Assembly (NCBI GenBank): GCA_030686995.1 | Contig: CM060693.1 | Span: 122,439,228 to 122,503,227 of the forward strand | Reading direction: 5' to 3' | From: Artemisia argyi | Lineage: Eukaryota > Streptophyta > Magnoliopsida > Asterales > Asteraceae | Length of the DNA: 64,000 nucleotides | Part shown: positions 43,801-54,174 of the stretch, piece after piece | How the letters are laid out: each line of letters starts with the position of its first letter | Numbering within the stretch: position 1 is the first letter of the stretch | Notes under the pieces: model-generated | Databases searched by the model: none | What the model saw: the letters and a program-made list of their open reading frames with translations, nothing else | Told to the model about the DNA's origin: nothing | Position numbers and translations under genes: made by a program

Positions 43801-44653
43801 ATTATACAAATGGGGTATTGATATTGCAGGCCCTTTCCCTGTTGCAGCAGGGGGACTAAAGTTTCTCATCGTGGCTATAGACTACTTCACCAAGTGGATT
43901 GAGGCAAAAGCAGTAGCAACTATCACAGACAACCAGGTAAAACGCTTTGTGTGGGAAAACATAGTATGCCGCTTTGGACTACTGGGAGAAATTATTTCGG
44001 ACAACGGAAAACAATTCTGTGATAACCCGTTCAAAGACTGGTGCGCGCAGCTAAATATTACAGAACACTTCGCATCAGTTAAACGCCCAAAAACCAATGG
44101 TCTGGTTGAGCGCGCGAATCGTAGTCTGGGCGAAGGAATTAAAGCGCGTCTTGACAAACACAAAGGAAGATGGGTGGAAGAATTGTCACATGTTTTATGG
44201 GCGCACCGCAGGACAATCAAAGTCAGCACTGGAGATACACTATTCTCTCTTGTCTATGGGACAGAAGCTGTCATACCAGCTGAAATTGGGATGCCAACTA
44301 TTCATACGGTGAAAGTCAATGTTACAACCAATGACGACGAGCGACGTATAGATCTAGATCTATTGGAAGAAAGGCACGAACGTGCAGCTATATGTGAGGC
44401 ACGAGCCAAGTCAAAGATGAAGGGGTACTATGATGCAAAAGTCAGAAACACTTCATTCAGGCCAGGAGACTTTGTATACCGTGCCAATGATGCAAGTCAC
44501 GCAGAAGATACAGGAAAGCTTGGACCAAAGTGGGAAGGACCCTATGAGGTCACAGAAGCATTAGGCAAAGGCGCATACAAGCTGCGTGATATGGATGGCC
44601 ATGAGCTACCACGCACATGGAATATTTGCAATCTCAAGAGATGCTATCTTTAG
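40830..44653 (+). pseudogene. Tat-type pol (protease, RT, RNase H, second RNase H, integrase)
   Basis: Protease has VDGGPSAEIMY, where Pro replaces the usual Ser. Reverse transcriptase carries YVDD at 42090-42101. RNase H follows to about 42880. A second, archaeal-type RNase H starts with WILFTDGSS near 42943. Integrase has a zinc region near 43615-43740 and a core with Asp codons at 43820 and 44000 and a Glu codon at 44108 (D-59-D-35-E). Stops lie at 41073, 41586, about 41616, 41832, 41931, 43190, 43472 and about 43760. A frameshift near 43050 moves the frame before the second half of the second RNase H. Most stops fit CAG to TAG or CGA to TGA. The copy cannot make an active enzyme. Confidence 0.88.
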
Positions 44654-45476
44654 GAAAGGCTACGGCCCACACACAGAAACCTCCGCACTTTAGTAAGTGC
44701 TCAATAAATGTTCGTGTATTTACATTTTGTTTTGTTTAGGGAATTGTCTTTTCTTTTCAAAAACTTGCAAGAATTAATCAAACATCGTGGTTTCTAGCTA
44801 ACTCTGCGACACATTTAACTTTATTGCTTACACTTTATTTATGTCTCAATATTGTTAATTTATACTTTTGCCTACATGGCATGCATGCATTTATTAAGAC
44901 CCACGATGGCAAAAAGGATGAGTAAACCTAATAAATAACTCGTTGAGTAAGAGGGTTGCAAACCCATCAACATTGGATCACGCATCCTTGCTAAACACCT
45001 TACTCTCAAGACGTTGAAGTAAGTTTAATGCGCATCCCACGAAGGATAGACAACAACGCACACTGTGAACGTTTAGCAAAGTTGGAGCCAAGACTCTTGG
45101 TCCCTTGATATGGTATTTGTAGCACGCTGCAAGTTAATCCATATACTTATGAATTTTTTATTCACATATATTTATTAAGTTATGGACTTAATACAATTTT
45201 TTCTAAGTACGTTTGGTCACAATTTGACTCTTGGAAAGTCTTTCATGAAGAGACAAATAATCTAAGTACAAACAAGATGATGCAAACATGCATACAAAAA
45301 ACCAACTTCATCATTCATAAACTACGAGTTTATACAAGTTATAGATTCAACATATACAACAAAAAAGGTGAATCTATAGCAGTCTACATACTACGACTGC
45401 ATCTATGCCCTAAACTACTAACTGAGGGTTCTACACTCCCAACCTCCTCAAGCCTTTTCAGTAGGCTACTATCTTC
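44654..45476. other. Element G spacer after integrase
   Basis: I see no supported gene, repeat array or structure here apart from a short GCATGCATGCAT run near 44880. It separates the integrase stop from the antisense gene. Confidence 0.5.
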
Positions 45477-47778
45477 CTACGACACTGTCGGCACGCTGAC
45501 AGGAATCCCATCAGACCTAGGAAGATGCGCTGCACCAACACTGCACAAGATAGCCTTCCCCTTCACGCCGTTATTCCTAGCAAGCCTTGGGGCATGGGCT
45601 TCCAAGGCCGCCTTCAAAGATATCTCCTTCTCCAGGGCGAAGGAATTCAACATGTCGTGGGGGCGAGCAAAAATGGGCACCTGTAGCTGTGATTCATCTG
45701 GCTTCAAAAAGAAGTCAGGCTGCACCTCCGCGTCCTCCGCTATGTGCCTTGCCAGGGTTAATCCCTCCATAATTATGCTGATGGGGTAATCCTGGTCACG
45801 CTCTAGTTGAGCAATGCGAGGGAAATCGAAGATCTTCATATTCTCCATCGCAGCAACAAGCTCCGCGTAGCTATCTCCATTATAGCCTTGCACTTCTGCG
45901 AGAGGCACCGTTAACAACTTGTCATTATGCAGCTCTTCCATGGCTTCAACATTGCCACGCGCCAAGGCACACTGTACGACGTTCCAAAAGCCTCAAGAAC
46001 TTCTGGGGACTCTAGCGTGCCCATAACAGCCAAGCGAAGACCATGACTGATCAGCCACCTATGAATAAAACAACACACGCATTACAAGACAATAATTTCA
46101 AGGGAATTAAAAAAGCTAGATAAGAAATCAAAAGGAAGTAAGTACCTTCGCTCAGCAACAGCAGACACCAAATGGGGGTATAGCTCCTCATCGTATTCAA
46201 TGCTCAGCTTGTGCAGCTTACCCTCCTGCTTCTCCAAGGCAACCTCTATAGCCTTGCGGAAGTCATCCGGCTGGGCGAAGCGCTTGCTCTTATTCTCTTG
46301 CAGGTACTTCAATCCCAATAAGGAGTTGGATTTGCACTATTCAAAGGCAGCACGCTCATGGCTCACCTCAGCCAGCAAGGACAACTGTTCATCCTCAAGC
46401 CTCTTGGAGTGCGCAGTTGTTGACTCCAAGGCAGCTTGTGCACTCGCCAACTTCGCCCTCAGCAGCGCAATTTCTACATCCTTCTGCGCGCCGCTGCTAC
46501 CCTCACCAGCGTAGTGCGCCTTGAGTTGAGCGACCAATGTGGCATGGCACGCAGCAGCCATGCTCAACTCCTCTATCAGCGCCTCAGCAGACATCTCCTC
46601 ATTAGCCTTGGGAGGCTCTTCCACCTGCGGGTGACCCACCTTAGGTGGCAATTGCTCCATATGCGCTGCATCACCCCCTGCAGCTTCATCACTACATACA
46701 AAGAGCAAGAAGTCAAGACGTTATATCAATGATAAAAGAAAAAGAAAAAAAGAAAGAAGAAGAAACGTAGCATTATTACTTACTTGGGAGAGGAAGTCTC
46801 AGCAGTATCCCGCGCAGTCACAAAGAGCGACGCATCCTCATCCGAGGACACATCCACAGGAATGATGTGACGTCTGTGCTTGGATGTACCCACTCCACCA
46901 TCATCAGACGCCTTACACTTTACTCCCTGACTTGCCATTTCAGAGTCACTGTTGACCATGAAGATCCCCACACCCTCAGGGGACTCAGTGCGCGCAGGCT
47001 TAGGGGTCGGCACTTCCTGAGAAGGATGGTTTGCACGAGAGTCGCGTTCAGTAGGGGTTGGGCGACGTCAGCCGATTTCTCTTGCGCCGGCTCCAGGATG
47101 CGTCCGGCTGTGGCTTCAAGGATGGGTATCTCACCTTCCCTTGCGACTAATCCCCATATATACCAAAAACTCCTTAGGGTAGGAGTTGATGGGGATGCGG
47201 TTAGCATTAATGGTCTCCGCATCATCTGTGTTATACGTACCGGGGTCTGGGCGCTCATCCTTTGGCAGCGTCCCCTGAGTATAGAACTCAAAGAGCCAGG
47301 GGAACACCTTATCGTCAACCCAGAAGAACCTCTCCCTCCAATTCCTGAGGGCATCTAACTTCTCAGTGTAACATTGAAGGCGCCCTGCGCGCTTCGAAAA
47401 CGATACCCACACGTTTTTCCACGTTGTATGGTAAAACGTGCGGAATAGATTGATGGTTGGGTTGATGGCAAGTAAACGACAGTTTACTTCAAAATTGGTT
47501 ATCTTCGCCGCACCTATACAGTGCAGCTGAGATATATGAATATGATAAAAATTGAGCACATCGCTGAAGAATAGGGATATGGGCACGCGCTGATTCGCAA
47601 ACTCGAAAAAACGCGTGTATACCCCTACCTTCCCATCAGGGAAGTCTGAAATAGATGCGTCCGCCTCTGGTACTACCGGATGCAATGCGAGGGGAATAAA
47701 ATACTCCGAGGTGAACTGACGGAGTTCATCCTCGTCCATTTCGGAGGCAAACTCATTTAATTGGCGAACCATTTTCAA
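45477..47778 (-). pseudogene. Antisense spliced extra gene of the Tat element
   Basis: The start is the Met at 47778 or 47772. The first exon has a domain I recognise from the family called putative gypsy-type transposon (FFEFANQRVPISLFFSDVLNFYHI, then GAAKITNFEVNCRL). The rest is acidic linker and coiled coil (46691-46337). Two good introns are visible: 46692-46783 (donor AA-GTAAGT, acceptor TATGTAG) and 46059-46145 (donor AAG-GTACT, acceptor ATTCATAG); both joins keep the frame. Damage includes shifts near 47145, 47025 and 45990 and a TAG at 46337-46339. Antisense genes of this kind are known in Tat elements; their function is unsettled. Confidence 0.75.
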
Positions 47779-47910
47779 ACTATACTTTAATCAAGAAGCG
47801 CACACGCTATTACCTTAACGAATACTAGGTTTCTTGATTCGTGTTTGATGATTCTAAAAATGGAGGAAATGGCATTTTTACTGTGATAATCAAAGTGAAA
47901 ATGGGAAACC

Positions 47911-47920
47911 CTTTATATAG
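47911..47920 (-). promoter_or_regulatory. TATA box of the antisense gene
   Basis: CTATATAAAG on the minus strand lies about 135 bases before the start codon at 47778, within an AACCCT/AGGGTT inverted repeat. Placement fits a promoter for the antisense gene. Confidence 0.6.
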
Positions 47921-48148
47921 GGTTACCCCTAGCCTTGGATGGATGACATGTGGATCCCACTAACCTAATCGTGTGGCTAGAATACCAACAGGTACAACAC
48001 TTTTTCACGATTCTCAAGGGATACGTAGGACTTTTTAAGCCTAGATACAACGTATATTCCTTTTGGCGGGAAATACTAGAAGCTTCCCCGCCACGCTTAC
48101 CGATACATTTGTTAGTCTAGCATCCGCAGCTACGCCCTGCGCATACTA

Positions 48149-48160
48149 GACTGGGGGGAC
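48149..48160 (+). promoter_or_regulatory. Polypurine tract of element G
   Basis: GACTGGGGGGAC precedes the LTR start TGATGACG at 48162. Confidence 0.75.
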
Positions 48161-48161
48161 A

Positions 48162-48650
48162 TGATGACGTATAGTCCGCACTTGGGTCACGAACCCGATT
48201 AATGGATATTACTAATGCCCAAGCCCACCACGTATGGGCTATCATGATAATGATTTGGGCCATCATAATAACGATTTGGGCTCACGATAGCCCAAACCCA
48301 AATGTATTATTTATGGTCTAGATAATGATCTCCTATTTATGGGATAAAGATCAATAGACCGAATAAGCGTGATACGCCGAAGAGTGAGGAGCACGAAATC
48401 TACAAGGATTTCGTGCCTATATAAAGAATATCACGACTCTAATTAAGGTACGATCTAAAAACCCTAACTCTTCAATATAACCCCAAAACCGATTACTTAC
48501 TCTCACGCCGGAGGATAATCATGGGAGACAATCCCACGATAAGCCTAACAGTGTTTGTTTGCTTTCTTAGTGTGCAGGTCTCAAGCATTAAGATCTAATT
48601 GGTACGAGAACAGGAACCCAAACAAGGAACGCCTAACTTTTGTATCAACA
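48162..48650 (+). repeat. 3' LTR of element G
   Basis: This 489-bp LTR starts TGATGACG and ends TATCAACA. A TGGGCTATC/GATAGCCCA inverted repeat and a GATTTGGGC direct repeat lie in its first third. The only copy in the window, so the ends rest on TG/CA, the purine tract and the exon junction. Confidence 0.8.
48391..48426 (+). promoter_or_regulatory. 10-bp hairpin directly upstream of the G LTR TATA box
   Basis: GCACGAAATC (48391-48400) and GATTTCGTGC (48407-48416) pair perfectly around TACAAG. CTATATAAAG follows at 48417-48426. Confidence 0.7.
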
Positions 48651-50290
48651 CCCTGAAGAAAGTAACATCAATCCATTACTAATAAACCAATAATATGTGA
48701 ATTATATAACCGAATATAATCAATTAAAAATAAACATCACCTTTTGTCTGTCGCTGATAAAAGTGTAGTGTGAATTTGGTTACAAGTCAAGATCATATGC
48801 AAGACAATCAAGAAACCAAATCCATGAATCTTTGTTCTCAGCTTCAACAACAACATAGGCTAAAGGGTATGTTCCATTGTTGCTATCAATACCAAAAGCT
48901 GTAAGAAGCTGCCCAGGAAATGGACCCCTCATAAAAGCTCCATCTAAACCCAACAGCTCTCTTTGACAAGCTTTGTATCCTTCCTTCAAAGCACCTAAGC
49001 AAACATACATCTTCTTGAAAACTCTCGTTGGACTTGATGGATCTAACGCAGTTTGCACAATTATCCTAACTGTTGTATTAGGATTTGTTTTCTGCAACTC
49101 TTCAACATAGTCCTGCAAAATGGTATATTGCTGCTTATGATCCCCCTGATCTCAATTTCTGCCTTGTTTTTTTTCCCTTAATGCCTTTTGCATATACACT
49201 TGGACTGCAAACTGTTTACTGAGTTGATCTTGAAAAGCCTTGATTGGAATATCTGGATTCACTTGAACGTGGTCAAGTATTTGCTTTGAGAGAAACTTGT
49301 AGTCACAAGCTTTGATCTCTCTTGATTGCAGACATTTGTGTTCAACCTTGAAAGTTCTAACACTCCATAAATCTTTATATGTATCTTTTGCTACATACAA
49401 CAACCATGGGCAATGTATTGGTTCCACCTTTTCTGATCGCAAATATACATCCCTTCCATGATCTCTAGTTAACGCACTAGTTTTCCTCTTGGGTACTGTT
49501 CCAAGTCCACTACCTCCACTTATACCACACGCTGGTATTGTTCCGATACACCTAGCCCTAATTCTTTGTTTGTCATTCTTAATGAGTTGCAATTTCCTCT
49601 GAGCTTGAATTGAATGTAGGTTGATCTTATCTTTCACTTCTTTTACAGTTATAAAGGTTTGACCACAGAAAAAAATACTTCTTCATCTTCTTGTTGTGCA
49701 TCAATTAACTTTTGCTTCTTGTATGCCCTCATCTTTTTCTTCCGAATTACATACTCAACCTCATTCTCAGAACCACTTGCAAAGTCAGCATCAGTCAAGA
49801 GTTCTTGTATCTCATTTTTCTTAAAAAAAATCATCTAGTATCTGGCTAGAACTACCAATACTGGGTATAGGTACCTCCTCAATCAATTTGAACATATCAA
49901 ACTCAACATCAGGCTCATCAAAAATATTCTCTTCATCAACAATAATGTTTCCATCTTGATTGTTCTCAATATCATCGACATCAGACTCAGAATTATCTGT
50001 TTCACTCACATTTTCATCACCTAACTCTTCATCAGTCTCACATAAGTTTATAGATTTAACTTTTTGCATACGATCGATAGGTGTATGTATTTTCTCATCT
50101 AGATGACCAAACTGTTGTTCAGTTTCACATACCTCTACAAGACTACCTTTTTGGCTATGGTCAACCGTAACCAGACTATTTTTTTGGCTATGGTTAACCC
50201 TAACCGGACTATCTTTTTGGCTATGGTCAACACTAATCGGACTATCTTTTTGGCTATGGTCAACAGAAACAGGACTATCTTTTTGGCTAT
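48651..50290 (-). pseudogene. Mutator-like transposase, 3' segment (split by elements F and G)
   Basis: Read from 50290 down: 11-residue repeats, an acidic linker, a MuDR-type DNA-binding region (LHSIQAQRKLQLIKNDKQRIRARC), then the MULE catalytic start with LDGAFMRG (Asp codon at 48944) and ISDRQK (Asp codon at 48752). An 88-bp intron (48653-48740) follows; only 2 exon bases remain before the G LTR. Breaks are an extra T in a T8 run near 49830, a shift in a T7 run near 49670, a shift near 49150 and a TAA at 48780-48782. The third catalytic residue and C-terminus are lost. The first half is at 58069-58698. Confidence 0.85.
50100..50285 (-). repeat. 33-bp coding minisatellite in the MULE gene, left part
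   Basis: Five units encode QKDSPVSVDHS-like 11-residue repeats on the minus strand. Four more lie at 58074-58215, across element F. Confidence 0.85.
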
Positions 50291-51710
50291 TGATAAGGCG
50301 AAAAATGAGCCATTTTTAGGGGGTCATTTAAGCCCGGATTTGCATTTATTTGATGAAATATTGCCCTAAATCGTTCCTTTTGTCATTTTAGGTACTTTTG
50401 GAATGAATTTTGGAAAAGGAAGCATTTTGGACATTTTTGGAGTATAAAAGTGAAGAAAACGGCAAAGTCTTAATTTTCCTTGCTGGGAACAGTACCTGAC
50501 GGCGTCAAGAGTCCTTATGTGACGGCGTCAAGAGTAAACAAGAGGTGGAAGTGGTGATGATCCAGAGAAATCGTGACGACGTCAAGCTTGGCCGTCATGG
50601 TTCAAGATATGGTGACGGCCTGGAACTCAATTACACATGACGGCGTCAAACTTGGATCTAGGCAATCTGATCTCATTATGGGCGGCGAGTTGACGGCGTC
50701 AGATATTCCTTCTTGACGCCATCACCCTGTAAAATCTATATATAGTTTTGCAATTTTCATTCATAAAATATAAATTTAGAGGGGGTAACTTTGGAGAAAC
50801 TTTAGCACGAATTTTACTGTTCTTTCAAGGGTTTTTACCCTTTGAAACCTTTCATGTTCAATTGAGATAAGTATCCTTTCAATTCATTCAATATGTCTAT
50901 GTGTTGTTTGAATATATCTTACGCTTATCTTGAATTTAACATGCTAGGCTAGATCTCTTGTGTGTTTGCTTAGATGTAGTGAAACCTAGATGTTGATTAT
51001 GGGTTGATTGTTTGTTTATAGTCGTTACGGATGAATGATTTCGATGTTAGGCTTAAGAAAACTGGTAGACTTCCATAGGTAACATGCTTGAACGTCTTAA
51101 GAAACATGAACCAATGCGTCCTAGGTTATTATGGTTGTATTTAATGCATGAGCGAATTCTAATGATCCCAAGTTAGGAGCTTCTTGCAGGCTCGACATAG
51201 GAGTGAAGTAGGAGCTTATAGAGTTAGGGAAGTATGTACGCCACCCCACGAATGGTATTAAGGAATATAACCCGTCATCCATGCAATTGTAACAAACTAT
51301 CAACGTGTAAAAGATATCTAGGGAGTAATGAAACCTAAGTAAACACAATTCTCCCCATTATTGTTCACACCACTAGTTTAATTAGCTTTATTTTCATTTC
51401 TGTTATTTTATTTTGATTGCATCTTAGTTTTTGGGTTAGTTGACTAGCAACTAATTCCGCCAACTCTTCCAAAAACCCGAGATTTTAATTGCTTTATAAA
51501 AATATAAAAATACAAAAAGAATCATCCCTCACCTCTAGATCTAGTTTTTAGGCTTTCTAATCCTAGCGACACTATTCCTGAGTTGAACGATCAATCCCCC
51601 GATACTTGTCACTATACTATACTACAATGATCAGGTATACTGCCTGGTGGGGGTTGTAAGCTTCTCGAGATCCCTCGAGAGGTAAAGCCTGGTGCGATTC
51701 CCACGTATCA
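50291..51710 (+). repeat. 5' LTR of element F
   Basis: It starts TGATAAGGCG and ends CCACGTATCA. Five perfect TGACGNCGTCA palindromes, at 50497 (50497-50507), 50520, 50574, about 50638 and 50690, precede CTATATATAG at 50736-50745. Confidence 0.93.
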
Positions 51711-51716
51711 AGTTTT

Positions 51717-51736
51717 TAGCGCCGCAGCCCGGGGAA
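51717..51736 (+). promoter_or_regulatory. Primer-binding site of element F
   Basis: TAGCGCCGCAGCCCGGGGAA, six bases after the LTR, resembles the Asp-tRNA type site TGGCGCCGTTGCCGGGGA with a few changes. Confidence 0.75.
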
Positions 51737-51880
51737 TAGTTATTGTCTAGGTTAGTATTTCTCTTTATTAGGTCTACTTGCTAGATTCCTTTCTAGTAAG
51801 ATTTTATTTTTATTATTAGGTTTTCTTTAGTCTACCTTATTTCTTCGTGTCTTTGTGCGTAACGTTTACCATCCGACATC

Positions 51881-53959
51881 ATGGAAGGTGGTAACATCTT
51901 TGAACCCATCAACCCACCACAACAAAACCACCTACAAAACCCACCACTAGCAAACCAACCTCTTAGGCCCCGAACCCTAGGAGAGTATTCCCGTCCTACC
52001 CACCAAGGCTATCGAAACACTATTGAGCTCACCCAAGGAGCCAATGTGTCCCCCTTGCGATCCGACACCATCCGGTTGGTGCAAAGCGGCTGTGCATTCC
52101 ATGGACTTCGTTCCGAAGATCCTAATCAACATCTCAAGGATTTCCTTAAAATCGTAGATTCTATAGACCTTGATGTTACAACTAGAGAGTCGACCCGATT
52201 ACGCCTATTCCAATTCTCTCTACGTGATCAAGCTAGTCAATGGGTTGAACGTTTAACCGCGGGATCCATCACCTCATGGGATGATCTCACCACTCGTTTC
52301 CTTGCTCAATTTTTCCCACCGGGGAAAACTGCGATGCTTAGAAACGATATCTTGATGTTCCAACAACATCAAGGTGAAACTTTCTACGAAGCATGGGCTC
52401 GTTTCAAGGATCTACTCCGAAAAGTCCCTCATCATGGCATAAATCTTTGGTTATTAGTTCAAATCTTCTATGACCATGTCGACTATCACACCAAACGTAC
52501 CATTGATCGAGCCGCCGGAGGTAGATTACGTGATAGGAACGCCGAGGAATCTTGGGAAATTATTGATGAACTTGCCGCCGATAATCAAGAATTATGGGAG
52601 TTTAATCACACTATAGAAGCGGCCATCAACGCAATCTCGACACCTGGAGAGACTAATCAAATCTCCGATGAACTCCTTTGCAAGCTTGAGGTAAAAGTTG
52701 ACTATTTCAAGGAAAGGCAAAAGAGACCTTTAAGTCCTAGACGAGTTGCTGTCAATTCTGTCTCGAAAATGACTTCAACGCCATTATCTGAGTCACCCTC
52801 TAGAGAGAATGTTGAGACCTTCCAAAATTATGCCCCACCTTATTCCCCTCCTGAAAAACTTAGCCCGGAATTCGAAGCTAGAATGAGAGAACATATGGCA
52901 ACCCATTCTGAGCGGCTTGCTAGATTCGAGGAAGCAGTTTATAAACAAAAGGAGGAGATGCAAGAGAAAATGAAGGAGATGATGAGCCTAGTGGAGGAGT
53001 ATGCAAACCAGAAAACCCCAGAAATGATGTTACTGAGGAAAGAAAGCGCTACCCCTACTACCCGATTTGTTTATTCCATCACAATTGTCCACACGGATAA
53101 TGAGGAAAAAGAAACCCATAGTGAACGAACCATTGAAGAACCGCCAAAATCCCAATCATTAGGTTACTACCTAAAACATGATATAAACGAAAACACCATA
53201 ACAAATTGGATAAAGGGTGACGGGCGTAACCAATCCTCCAAACAGGTTTCAAAGAAGGAGAAAGAGGGGGAAGATGAGTATGATACATTACCTGGGGGAC
53301 CGGTATTTGAGAAACTACTTGTACAAAAAGTAGCTACTAAGCAGGTGGCTTGTGGGAACTTTGAGATACCAGCCAGCATTGGGAATTTGCAATGTCTGAA
53401 TGCTTTCGCCGACCAAGGATCGGAAGTAAATCTTATTCCCCTAACTGTCTACACCCAACTAACATCAGAAATGCCAGCCATCACCCGTGTCAGGCTATTC
53501 TTCGCTGGACACTCTTATGTGTACCCTCTGGGAATCGGAGAAGATGTGCTGGTCAATGTTGCAGGATTCATGTATCCCGTTGATTTCATGATCATCTATG
53601 ATGAAGGAGGTGAATGCATGCCAATAATCCTTGGAGCACCGTTCCTTACCACCGCAAGAGCTGTTATTAGGTATGAAAATAGGAAAATTGAGCTTAAGTC
53701 AGGAAAAAGAAAGATTAGCTTTCCCATGACCCCGCGATGTGTGCAAGAAAGCTTGATGAAGAGAAAGCTCAAAAACAACATTGACACATCGCCTATTCGT
53801 GTTCAGGAAAAGATTCTTGCATGGGAAGCGAGGATCAAAAGTTACAAAGAAACTAAACATGAAGGAAACAAAGGCTGCAACAAAGTTCATGTTAATTTTG
53901 AATATAGTCAACCAACGGGGAATCATGTCCATTCGCGAAAGGAGACCTGGTACTCTTAA
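51881..53959 (+). CDS. Athila-type gag-protease of element F
   Basis: This is 692 residues from the first ATG after the leader (ACATCATGG). An Athila gag domain covers about 30-260: RTLGEYSRP, then LRLFQFSLRDQASQWVERL and TTRFLAQFFPPGKT, which B and C lack. A helical Lys/Glu-rich stretch lies near 330-370. An aspartic protease region has ADQGSEVNL with Asp 511 and a PIILGAPFL turn. Gln follows the catalytic Asp and Gly-Ser comes next, so activity is uncertain. The frame is intact despite LTR divergence. It could supply gag to relatives B, C and D, but that is inference. Confidence 0.88.
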   Translation: MEGGNIFEPINPPQQNHLQNPPLANQPLRPRTLGEYSRPTHQGYRNTIELTQGANVSPLRSDTIRLVQSGCAFHGLRSEDPNQHLKDFLKIVDSIDLDVTTRESTRLRLFQFSLRDQASQWVERLTAGSITSWDDLTTRFLAQFFPPGKTAMLRNDILMFQQHQGETFYEAWARFKDLLRKVPHHGINLWLLVQIFYDHVDYHTKRTIDRAAGGRLRDRNAEESWEIIDELAADNQELWEFNHTIEAAINAISTPGETNQISDELLCKLEVKVDYFKERQKRPLSPRRVAVNSVSKMTSTPLSESPSRENVETFQNYAPPYSPPEKLSPEFEARMREHMATHSERLARFEEAVYKQKEEMQEKMKEMMSLVEEYANQKTPEMMLLRKESATPTTRFVYSITIVHTDNEEKETHSERTIEEPPKSQSLGYYLKHDINENTITNWIKGDGRNQSSKQVSKKEKEGEDEYDTLPGGPVFEKLLVQKVATKQVACGNFEIPASIGNLQCLNAFADQGSEVNLIPLTVYTQLTSEMPAITRVRLFFAGHSYVYPLGIGEDVLVNVAGFMYPVDFMIIYDEGGECMPIILGAPFLTTARAVIRYENRKIELKSGKRKISFPMTPRCVQESLMKRKLKNNIDTSPIRVQEKILAWEARIKSYKETKHEGNKGCNKVHVNFEYSQPTGNHVHSRKETWYS

Positions 53960-54174
53960 GACACTCGGAGATAACAATACCTCCTGATAAACCAAGTCCC
54001 TGGTGGTATGGGCCCTTCACAATTGAAGTCATAGGCCAAGATGGGATAGCTAACTTGAGCAGTAAAGGAGGAGGGGAAGTGACTGCGAGTATTGATCGAT
54101 TGAAACACCACGACCATGATAGTGAGGATCATAATTATATGGGATACATCATCTTGAGAGATGAGGTCACGTAA
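53930..54174 (+). pseudogene. Integrase C-terminal remnant in element F
   Basis: In the frame one base ahead of gag-protease, FAKGDLVLLRHSE and WYGPFTIEVIGQDG match the GPF module that ends the element H integrase ([10 protein letters not shown] and [10 protein letters not shown]). It ends at TAA 54172-54174. Everything from reverse transcriptase to the integrase core has been removed, and a frameshift separates it from the gag-protease frame. Confidence 0.75.

Larger units (their letters stand above)
39704..48650 (+). mobile_element. Tat-lineage Ty3/Gypsy element G, 5' truncated
   Basis: The order is gag (with CCHC-like knuckle), protease, reverse transcriptase, RNase H, a second RNase H-like domain, integrase, an antisense extra gene, polypurine tract and a 489-bp 3' LTR. 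The second RNase H and the antisense gene are marks of the Tat/Retand group. The 5' LTR and gag start are missing at the junction with element B. The coding part carries many stops and at least one frameshift. The right end lies two bases into an exon of the Mutator-like gene. Confidence 0.88.

Noticed and set aside
49649..49834. Separate small gene on the minus strand
   Set aside because: It is a frameshifted piece of the MULE transposase between two T-run indels.
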